From an uncultured Bacilli bacterium (GTDB taxonomy: Bacteria > Bacillota_I > Bacilli_A > RF39 > UBA660): a stretch of DNA of 12,654 nt. The stretch covers positions 1-12,654 of the forward strand of contig CANQCQ010000011.1 in NCBI GenBank assembly GCA_947589725.1. The letters run 5' to 3'. Made by a program: the position numbers and the translations under genes. Positions 7,318 to 12,654 of this stretch are shown here, piece after piece; position 1 is the first letter of the stretch, and every line of letters begins with the position of its first letter. The notes beneath the pieces are model-generated. The model was not told where the DNA came from. It did no database searches and saw only the letters and a program-made list of their open reading frames with translations.

Positions 7318-7767
7318 ATGCGTGATGCAATAGGTGGATTAGTAAACATCGTAATTATAGTAGTTTTCTTAGTAATAGTATCTGGATATTTAGCATTTAA
7401 TGTAAATTATACGAAAGCATTCAGAGTTAAAAATAAGATAATAACTACATATGAACAATATGAAGGAAATTGTGATAATGATAGTTCTGCATGTATGCAA
7501 CAAATTACTGAATATATGCAACAAATTGGTTATGATATGAATAATACTCCAAACATTAGTGGATATAATTGTAGAAGAGGTTTCTGTGTTAAAAGAGTCG
7601 ATTCTAAATCCACAACTGGAGGAATAGCAGATAATGATCAATACTATTTTAAAATTGTCACACAAATAACAATAGATATTCCTATAATAAAAAAAGTTAT
7701 GGCTGGAATGAATGTATTCCAAGTATCAGGAGATACTAAGTCATTTAAAGTAAGAGTAAAAAATTAA
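7318..7767 (+). CDS. TadE-like minor pilin or anchored pseudopilin
   Basis: 149 residues. A short N-terminus is followed by a hydrophobic helix at about 8-27, then NYTKAFRVKNKI and an outer domain with four cysteines (52, 59, 85, 90) likely to form two disulphides. Near the end come the segments ITIDIPIIKKV and FQVSGDTKSF. The shape, a membrane anchor running into a small disulphide-stabilised extracytoplasmic domain, is that of TadE/TadF minor pilins. The start is ATG 7318, with GGTGAT (7308-7313) directly after the preceding stop, so it is co-transcribed with the 57-residue pilin-like gene. It differs from the cysteine-free TadE-like protein at 1785. The family is assigned by architecture and position. 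Confidence 0.58.
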   Translation: MRDAIGGLVNIVIIVVFLVIVSGYLAFNVNYTKAFRVKNKIITTYEQYEGNCDNDSSACMQQITEYMQQIGYDMNNTPNISGYNCRRGFCVKRVDSKSTTGGIADNDQYYFKIVTQITIDIPIIKKVMAGMNVFQVSGDTKSFKVRVKN

Positions 7768-7786
7768 GTTGTGAGGGGCTGATAGA

Positions 7787-8821
7787 GTGAATGTACTTGT
7801 TATGAATGAACAACAAAGTCAGTTACAATTATCAGAAATTGATATAATTAAAAGTGTAACTGGACAGTTCGAAGCAAGTGAAATTGTTAGTATGTTTAAA
7901 GACTTCTTCTTTAATAAGTTGATTTTAGACGTAACAGCTCTAAAAGGATATGATATGCCGCTCACATATAAAACAGTAGTAGACGGTTTAAATCCAGATA
8001 AAGTCATCTTTTATTTTAAAGAAGGAAGTGACTTATGTACATCTGGATTTTTGTCACGTTTAATAAATTATGGTATTTATAACTTTACTACTAATCTAGA
8101 AGGTGTAAAATATTTAGTTAAAAATACAAATACCTTAAAAGATGTTGAAAATATTTTAAGTCTAGTTGAAAATAATAATTCACAGTTAAATGTGGAAAAA
8201 AATAATTCAAATTCTGAAGTTGTTAATAATGTTGTTTATGAACCAATTAATAACAAGAAAAGAATGATTATAGGCTTTGAAAATATTACAACAAATGCTG
8301 GAGCAACATCTTTAATTTATATGTTAAAAAAAGAATTATCAATAACTTATAAAGATAGAGTAGTTGCTATAGAAATAGATAAATATGATTTTTTATCATT
8401 TAAAGATGAGTCTATGATTTCAACAACTTCTGAAGATATAAAAGACACTTTAGCAAAATATAATGATAAAGATATTATTTTAATTGATTTAAATAGTTGT
8501 AAAGTTAATGATATATGTAAAACTATCTATTATTTGATAGAACCAAGTACAATAAAAATAAATACTTTAATGCGTAAAAATAAAAATATTATTTCTTCAT
8601 TAAAAAATAAGAAAGTAGTCTTAAATAAGAGTTTATTAACTGAAAAAGAAGTATCAGAATTTGAGTATGAATCAGGGTTAAAAATTCTTTATAATATGCC
8701 ACCATTAAATGATAGAAAAAGAAATGCTGTAATAGCTGACTTCTTAAAAAAAATTAACTTAGTAAGTGATAAAAATGCAACTGAGAGTTCAGGAAAAATA
8801 TTTGGTTTATTTAGAAAGTAA
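7787..8821 (+). CDS. CpaE/TadZ-like MinD/ParA-fold protein with degenerate P-loop
   Basis: 344 residues in two parts. The N-terminal ~120 residues resemble a receiver-like fold (LILDVTALKG at 45-54, VIFYF at 73-77). After an Asn-rich linker (about 125-155), a MinD/ParA-like domain follows with a P-loop position at about 163-175 (GFENITTNAGATS), an EID motif at 196-198, a Walker B-like DIILIDL (229-235), and a C-terminal region typical of the fold. The canonical lysines of the deviant Walker A motif are missing, so ATP hydrolysis is doubtful. CpaE/TadZ proteins help place the Tad machine in the cell, and atypical P-loops are known in TadZ. The start is GTG 7787, 7 bases after GAGGGGCT; ATG 7802 is an alternative. 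It closes the Tad block. Confidence 0.7.
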   Translation: MNVLVMNEQQSQLQLSEIDIIKSVTGQFEASEIVSMFKDFFFNKLILDVTALKGYDMPLTYKTVVDGLNPDKVIFYFKEGSDLCTSGFLSRLINYGIYNFTTNLEGVKYLVKNTNTLKDVENILSLVENNNSQLNVEKNNSNSEVVNNVVYEPINNKKRMIIGFENITTNAGATSLIYMLKKELSITYKDRVVAIEIDKYDFLSFKDESMISTTSEDIKDTLAKYNDKDIILIDLNSCKVNDICKTIYYLIEPSTIKINTLMRKNKNIISSLKNKKVVLNKSLLTEKEVSEFEYESGLKILYNMPPLNDRKRNAVIADFLKKINLVSDKNATESSGKIFGLFRK

Positions 8822-8825
8822 TTAT

Positions 8826-8854
8826 TTGACAAAACAATGTATATAATGTATTAT
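8826..8854 (+). promoter_or_regulatory. Strong promoter for the first VirB2-like gene
   Basis: A perfect TTGACA (8826-8831), a 17-bp spacer and TATTAT (8849-8854). It begins 4 bases after the cpaE stop and predicts a transcript start near 8861. A TATAAT at 8842-8847 would be only 10 bp from this -35, too close to be its partner. This promoter rules out a translation start at ATG 8837. Confidence 0.78.
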
Positions 8855-8878
8855 ATTCTTATCGGAGGAGAGATGTGT

Positions 8879-9214
8879 ATGGCAAAATTATTCCAAATTG
8901 GAGCTGATCACTGCGGAGGCTTACTTCCTATCGTTAGAGTACTTAGAAAAGGTGTATATCCATTAGTTCAAATTTTTATTCCAATAATATTAATAGTATT
9001 TGGAGTAATTGACTTAGGAAAAGCTGTAATTGCTAGTGATGAAAAAGAAATAAAAGCAGCTCAAAGTAGATTAATAAAAAGATGCATTTATGCCGCACTA
9101 ATATTCTTTGTAGTAACAATTGTTACTTTAGTTATGAATATTGTTGCATATGGTGGAGAAACTGATGTTAATACTACAGATTGGAAACAATGCTGGAATG
9201 AAGCAAATGAATAA
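8879..9214 (+). CDS. Small two-helix VirB2/TrbC-like T4SS protein (copy 1)
   Basis: 111 residues from ATG 8879, chosen because GGAGGAG (8864-8870) lies 8 bases upstream. The open frame extends back to ATG 8837, but that codon sits inside the promoter; ATG 8873 is too close to the ribosome site. Two hydrophobic helices (about 28-46 and 69-89) flank a charged loop (DLGKAVIASDEKEIKAAQSR). Cys12 lies before the first helix and Cys105 after the second, so both could be outside and form a disulphide. The layout suits VirB2/TrbC-type pilin-like proteins of Gram-positive type IV secretion. The gene at 9309 shares this core. It has its own strong promoter and terminator, as expected for a highly expressed structural subunit. 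The family call rests on topology and neighbours. Confidence 0.62.
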   Translation: MAKLFQIGADHCGGLLPIVRVLRKGVYPLVQIFIPIILIVFGVIDLGKAVIASDEKEIKAAQSRLIKRCIYAALIFFVVTIVTLVMNIVAYGGETDVNTTDWKQCWNEANE

Positions 9215-9221
9215 TTAAAAT

Positions 9222-9262
9222 AAATAGCAAATGCGTATCAAACGAATTGCTATTTTTTTTTT
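9222..9262 (+). terminator. Strong rho-independent terminator after VirB2-like copy 1
   Basis: A perfect 9-bp stem AAATAGCAA (9222-9230) / TTGCTATTT (9247-9255), extended inside by a short CGT/ACG stem (9234-9236 with 9242-9244), runs into ten T residues (9253-9262). It makes the first VirB2-like gene a single-gene transcript. Confidence 0.9.
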
Positions 9263-9275
9263 GTAATGATATAAT
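9247..9275 (+). promoter_or_regulatory. Promoter overlapping the terminator, for the second VirB2-like gene and T4SS unit
   Basis: TTGCTA (9247-9252), a 17-bp spacer and a perfect TATAAT (9270-9275) preceded by TGA, an extended -10. The -35 is formed by the right arm of the terminator stem and the T-tract forms the spacer. It predicts a transcript start near 9282. Confidence 0.65.
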
Positions 9276-9308
9276 TAATATGTTAAATTGTTTGTGGAGT
9301 GATAACGT

Positions 9309-9794
9309 ATGAAAAAAATACTTATAAATCTAGCTTTATTGTTAGCACTTATATTAATAAATCCAATTAATTCTTATGCAAAAGAAATTAACTATTCAAA
9401 TGAGTTATCGTTAACTAATGTAAATAGTGTAAATACATATAGTGGTACTAATAATTTAATTAGTATAAGACACTCTTTGGAAGATGATAAATATTACAAA
9501 AATTGTAAAGATACATTTTTAGGTGATCCTGAAGATACTAAATCTGTTGCTTGGTTAATCCAGCATCTACTTAATTATTTAAAAATATTAGCTCCTATGA
9601 TAGTACTAGTATTAAGTGGAATAGATTTTGCTAAAGCTATTATTTCCGGTGATGATGAAGTATTACAAAAATGTTATAAAAGATTAATAACAAGATTGAT
9701 TTTAGCACTTGCTTTATTCTTCGTTCCAGATATTGTAAAAATGCTTCTTGAGATATTTGGATTAATGGGTGATCCAATCTGCGTACTAAAATAA
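9309..9794 (+). CDS. Two-helix VirB2/TrbC-like T4SS protein with signal peptide (copy 2)
   Basis: 161 residues. It has a classic signal peptide (MKK, a hydrophobic core, then SYA before KE; predicted cleavage after Ala24), an outer segment of about 65 residues, and two membrane helices at about 92-110 and 128-150. The core (GIDFAKAIISGDDE followed by a basic loop) matches that of the smaller protein at 8879 (VIDLGKAVIASDEKE). Cys66 before the first helix and Cys158 after the second repeat the cysteine layout of the paralog. The start is ATG 9309, behind GGAGTGA (9296-9302). It leads the operon with the VirB6-like gene 31 bases on. The VirB2-like reading is by topology and paralogy, and which of the two is the main subunit is unknown. 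Confidence 0.62.
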   Translation: MKKILINLALLLALILINPINSYAKEINYSNELSLTNVNSVNTYSGTNNLISIRHSLEDDKYYKNCKDTFLGDPEDTKSVAWLIQHLLNYLKILAPMIVLVLSGIDFAKAIISGDDEVLQKCYKRLITRLILALALFFVPDIVKMLLEIFGLMGDPICVLK

Positions 9795-9825
9795 AACTTG
9801 ATTATATAAAAGAGGTGATAAAAAC

Positions 9826-11784
9826 ATGAACGGAGAACATAACTTCGTAATGGATGCAATCAGAAGCGTATTTGGTGCAATAGACTGGATATTGTTTTCT
9901 ATATTAAAATGGGCATATGAAATATTTTTTGATATTACCACTTTAGAGTTTTTTTCTAATGAAACAATAAAAAATTTTTACTCACGAATTCAAGTAATAT
10001 TGGGAATATTAATGGTATTTAAATTAAGTATTTCTATACTTCAAGCTATTGTTAATCCGGATAGAGCATCTGATAAAAACAATGGCTTTTCAGCTATCAT
10101 CACAAGAGTAATAACTTGTCTTGTAATGCTAACATTACTAGTACCAATAAATATTGCGAAACCTAATAATGATTATGAAATCCAACTTAACAATAATGGA
10201 TTATTATTTGGAACTTTATATTCTTTACAAGAAAGAATTATGAGTAATAATACTGTAGGCCGATTAGTTTTAGGTAATAGTGCTTCTAAAAGCGGTCAAG
10301 ATCAGTCCAAAGATTTAAAAACTGCAAGCATTGAATTCACTAATACTATTTTAAAAACATTCATAACAATGAATCCAAATAAGGACTGTAGTGGTTCAAC
10401 AGCTTATAATATCTATCAGGAAGATAATAAAGATACAGTTCAAAAAATATTAATGATGGAAATAAATTCTCAATGTGATAAAAATTATGCTTTATTTTAT
10501 TATCCAATTATTGGTGGAGCTGTAGCTATTATATTTGCAGTAATAATAATAGGTTTTTCCATAGATATTGCAGTTCGTGCTTTAAAACTTGCTGTTTTAA
10601 GACTTATTGCACCAATTCCAATAATTAGTTACCTAGATCCTAATCAAGAAAAAAAAGGAGCATTTGGTAATTGGGTTAAAGCATTAACTTCAACATATCT
10701 TGATTTATTCTTACGATTAGCAATAATATTTTTTGTAATTTTCTTAATTAAAGATATTAGGGAAAATGGTATAGTATGGGCCGATGATCCAAGCGATCCA
10801 ATAATAAAAGCCTTAGTTTTTATAATTATCTGTCTTGGTTTATTCTTCTTTGCAAAAGAAGCACCAAAGTTTATAAAAGATGTTTTAGGAATAAGTGGTG
10901 CCTCTCAAAATATTGGTTTAGCTTCAATATTAGGTGGTACAGCAATGGCTCTTGGTGGCGGAGGTCTAGCTGGCTTTGGTTTTGGAGCTATGAACGCAGC
11001 TAATTCTCAAACAGATGCGATAAATCAAGGAAAATCTGTTCCACTTATGGGAGCTTGGTCATCCAATAGAGATTTAATGGCCAACATTAGATCTAATGAT
11101 AAAGATAAACGTGGTGGTATTGTAGGTTCTCTTCAAGACCGCTTAAATTATAATGTAAGAGAGAGAAACATGACTCGTCTAGGTATGAGTAAAAAAGATC
11201 TTGCTAGTGCAAATTATGCCAAAGATTTAGCTGAAGAAAGATTAGCTGAAGCACAAGAAAGATTAGATTTTGCTCACCAAAATTTAATGACAAAAGGATC
11301 AAATGCAACACAAACAGATTTCGATGTATATCAATCTGCTTATAGAGCTCGTAATTTGGCTCAAGCAGCTGCTGAAAAAGCTTCTAAAACAGCCGACAAA
11401 ATGGACAAATTTAGAGCCCAAGCAGGAGTTGCTAAAACAATCGAGGCTGAAAGAACTAAAAATTATAGGTCTGACTTAAAAGTTAAAACCGGAGATAGAT
11501 ATTATCAATATGATACAAATAAAAATCTTGTTCCAGTTAATGATTCAGTAATAAATGATAAAAATATAAAAGCTCAATACGATAGCAAAGTTAATGAAGG
11601 AACTTATGTAAAATATGAAAGAGCAATTGATAAAAACGGTAATTTTGTTGATATGTCTAGTAAAGATGCTTCTACACAGGTTGCATATAAAACAGATATT
11701 AAAGGAAACAAAGGAACTGTTGATGATAGTCCATTTTCTGGTTCTCAAGGTACTGGATCTCCAAATGGTCATAGAAGATTATAA
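9826..11784 (+). CDS. VirB6/TrbL-like polytopic T4SS channel protein with coiled-coil tail
   Basis: 652 residues. Hydrophobic spans lie at about 20-36, 56-76, 88-110, 226-247, 252-270, 294-308 and 326-343, and a Gly-rich hydrophobic stretch at about 363-390. The central block around 246-300 (RALKLAVLRLIAPIPIISY, then GNWVKAL and YLDLFLRLAI) is what identifies VirB6/TrbL-like proteins, which form part of the membrane channel. A soluble loop (about 111-225) has two cysteines. The C-terminal ~260 residues are hydrophilic, with an Ala/Glu/Lys-rich predicted coiled coil at about 457-545 and a polar end; this is presumably cytoplasmic and longer than the membrane part needs. The start is ATG 9826, 6 bases after AGAGGTGAT. 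Confidence 0.8.
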   Translation: MNGEHNFVMDAIRSVFGAIDWILFSILKWAYEIFFDITTLEFFSNETIKNFYSRIQVILGILMVFKLSISILQAIVNPDRASDKNNGFSAIITRVITCLVMLTLLVPINIAKPNNDYEIQLNNNGLLFGTLYSLQERIMSNNTVGRLVLGNSASKSGQDQSKDLKTASIEFTNTILKTFITMNPNKDCSGSTAYNIYQEDNKDTVQKILMMEINSQCDKNYALFYYPIIGGAVAIIFAVIIIGFSIDIAVRALKLAVLRLIAPIPIISYLDPNQEKKGAFGNWVKALTSTYLDLFLRLAIIFFVIFLIKDIRENGIVWADDPSDPIIKALVFIIICLGLFFFAKEAPKFIKDVLGISGASQNIGLASILGGTAMALGGGGLAGFGFGAMNAANSQTDAINQGKSVPLMGAWSSNRDLMANIRSNDKDKRGGIVGSLQDRLNYNVRERNMTRLGMSKKDLASANYAKDLAEERLAEAQERLDFAHQNLMTKGSNATQTDFDVYQSAYRARNLAQAAAEKASKTADKMDKFRAQAGVAKTIEAERTKNYRSDLKVKTGDRYYQYDTNKNLVPVNDSVINDKNIKAQYDSKVNEGTYVKYERAIDKNGNFVDMSSKDASTQVAYKTDIKGNKGTVDDSPFSGSQGTGSPNGHRRL

Positions 11785-11810
11785 TTAAAAGTAAAGGGTG
11801 TGTGATATAG

Positions 11811-12122
11811 ATGAATTATTTAATACCAGCCAATACAAAAAGTGGAAAATTAATATTGGGAATATTTAAACCTTTTGATTTAGCATTATTTTGTACTGGT
11901 ATACTAATTACAATGGCTTTACTAGCATTTATGCCTTTAAACTCAACGTTAGTTACAATATTAGTACTATCTCCTGGAGTTATTTGTGCATTTCTAGTAA
12001 TGCCTGTTCCTTACTATCACAATATGTTGACGATTATTATTGAACTATATGAATTTATAACATCTAGACAAACTTATCGTTGGAAAGGATGGTGCTTTAA
12101 AGTTGGCAAAAAAAATAAGTAG
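11811..12122 (+). CDS. PrgI-family T4SS membrane protein (TcpE/TrsC-like)
   Basis: 103 residues with two adjacent membrane helices (about 22-42 and 44-66), then a conserved-looking cytoplasmic helix and the motif TYRWKGW near the C-terminus. This matches the YxWRGW-type ending of PrgI-family proteins of Gram-positive conjugation systems. PrgI-type proteins are normally encoded directly before the VirB4-type ATPase, as the next gene suggests here. The start is ATG 11811, behind AAAGGGTGTGTGAT. Its last 20 bases overlap the following gene, indicating translational coupling. Confidence 0.85.
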   Translation: MNYLIPANTKSGKLILGIFKPFDLALFCTGILITMALLAFMPLNSTLVTILVLSPGVICAFLVMPVPYYHNMLTIIIELYEFITSRQTYRWKGWCFKVGKKNK

Positions 12123-12654
12123 TGGTTTTACAGAAGATTGGTTACCACTAAAAGGTATTCAAAATGGAATGATCATTACAACTAGTAATGATAAAGTTAC
12201 CGGAGTAAAAATTACTCCAAGAAATATATTTATCTTAGATCCTAATTTACAAGATAATATTTTAATAAGTTTAAAAAATTTTTATAATATGTTAGATTTT
12301 GAGTTTTGGTTAGTAGTTGCTGATAGACCAGTAGATATTTCTGTTTACATGTCTCAATTACAATTACTATACAATGAAAGTCCAACTCCAGCTATTAGAA
12401 AATTGATTATGCAAGATATTAATAAGGGACAAAGCTTTATTAATAATAATATAGTAGATACAGAATATTATATTTTATTTAAAGATAAAGATCCTGATTT
12501 ATTACAAAAAAGAGTAAGACTTATGATTAATGGTTTAGCTCAATGTGGATTAAATGCATCTCAAGTAAATAATAGTGATTTAAGAGTAATTTTAGAAAAT
12601 TTCCTTAACGGAGGAGTTTCTACAGAATTTGGGACGGTGATGAGTAATGTCTAG
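12103..12654 (+). CDS. TrsD-like protein, resembling the N-terminal domain of VirB4/TrsE ATPases
   Basis: 183 residues, complete, ending at TAG 12652-12654. The opening DWLPLKGIQNGMI and the following short beta-type segment (VTGVKITPRNIFIL) resemble the start of TraC/TrsD/VirB4 N-terminal domains in Gram-positive conjugation systems. There is no Walker motif, so this is not the ATPase itself. In staphylococcal trs-type plasmids a separate TrsD precedes the TrsE ATPase, and the same split appears likely here. The start is TTG 12103, inside the end of the PrgI-like gene, with GGATGGTG (12087-12094) 8 bases upstream. An unusual start codon plus overlap suggests coupled, moderate translation. 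It would work with the ATPase expected downstream. Confidence 0.72.
   Translation: MAKKISSGFTEDWLPLKGIQNGMIITTSNDKVTGVKITPRNIFILDPNLQDNILISLKNFYNMLDFEFWLVVADRPVDISVYMSQLQLLYNESPTPAIRKLIMQDINKGQSFINNNIVDTEYYILFKDKDPDLLQKRVRLMINGLAQCGLNASQVNNSDLRVILENFLNGGVSTEFGTVMSNV
12647..12654 (+). other. Probable start of the next gene (expected VirB4/TrsE ATPase), cut by the window end
   Basis: ATG at 12647 overlaps the end of the TrsD-like gene in another frame, and GGTGATGA (12636-12643) is a good ribosome site 3-5 bases upstream. Only two codons are visible, so the product is inferred from gene order alone. Confidence 0.35.

Noticed and set aside
7390..7722. Antisense open frame of 110 codons opposite the TadE-like gene
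   Set aside because: It lies wholly within a well-supported gene and has a biased Ile/Ser/Cys/Tyr composition typical of a shadow frame in AT-rich DNA. Shorter antisense frames at 1646-1849, 2205-2390, 2815-3027, 4839-5054, 7819-8007, 9674-9859 and 11545-11772 were rejected for the same reason.
8842..8847. TATAAT as the -10 partner of TTGACA at 8826
   Set aside because: The spacer would be only 10 bp; TATTAT at 8849-8854 gives the correct 17 bp.
1..12654. Mycoplasma-type genetic code (TGA as Trp)
   Set aside because: Full-length proteins are read with the standard code and Trp is encoded by TGG throughout, including several clustered Trp residues.
1..12654. CRISPR array, tRNA/rRNA genes, transposase or integrase
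   Set aside because: No regularly spaced repeats, no cloverleaf or rRNA-like segments, no recombinase motifs and no terminal inverted repeats were seen on either strand.
8879..12654. Calling the T4SS part an integrative conjugative element
   Set aside because: No relaxase, coupling protein, integrase or attachment site is present in the window, and base composition does not change at the junction by eye, so mobility cannot be supported.

Overview
The window is AT-rich (roughly 30% GC by eye), with every gene on the + strand, tight spacing, strong AGGAGG or GGTGAT ribosome binding sites, extended -10 promoters and mostly TAA stops. This points to a low-GC monoderm bacterium of the Firmicutes/Bacilli type, probably an uncultured lineage. 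No secretin gene is seen, which fits a single membrane. Tryptophan is encoded by TGG and the genes read through under the standard code, so a Mycoplasma-type code is not indicated.

Layout. (1) 1-1769: the 3' part of a large cysteine-, asparagine- and tryptophan-rich protein, probably exported. It is split by an apparent +1 frameshift between 201 and 292. (2) 1785-3080: a TadE-like membrane-anchored protein and a first CpaB/SAF protein, closed by a hairpin terminator. (3) 3217-7066: a new promoter, then a second CpaB paralog, a CpaF/TadA ATPase, TadB and TadC. (4) 7134-8821: another promoter, then a 57-residue pilin-like protein, a TadE-like protein and a CpaE/TadZ-like protein with a degenerate P-loop. 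(5) 8879-9214: a perfect-consensus -35 promoter, a small two-helix VirB2-like protein and a strong terminator. (6) 9309-12654: a promoter whose -35 lies inside that terminator, then a second VirB2-like protein with a signal peptide, a VirB6/TrbL-like multi-spanning protein with a long coiled-coil tail, a PrgI-family protein, and a short TrsD-like protein resembling the N-terminal domain of VirB4/TrsE. The next gene probably begins at 12647 and runs out of the window.

Taken together, a nearly complete Tad (tight adherence, type IVb pilus-like) cytoplasmic and inner-membrane machine is followed directly, on the same strand, by the membrane core of a Gram-positive type IV secretion system (T4SS). 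The Tad part supplies a secretion ATPase of the VirB11 superfamily, its two GspF-type platform proteins, pilin-like subunits and a polar-localiser-like protein. The T4SS part supplies VirB2-, VirB6-, PrgI- and VirB4-N-like parts. No prepilin peptidase, relaxase, coupling protein or complete VirB4 ATPase is in the window. Whether this is one hybrid machine or two adjacent systems cannot be settled from the sequence alone, but the shared architecture is the most interesting feature here.
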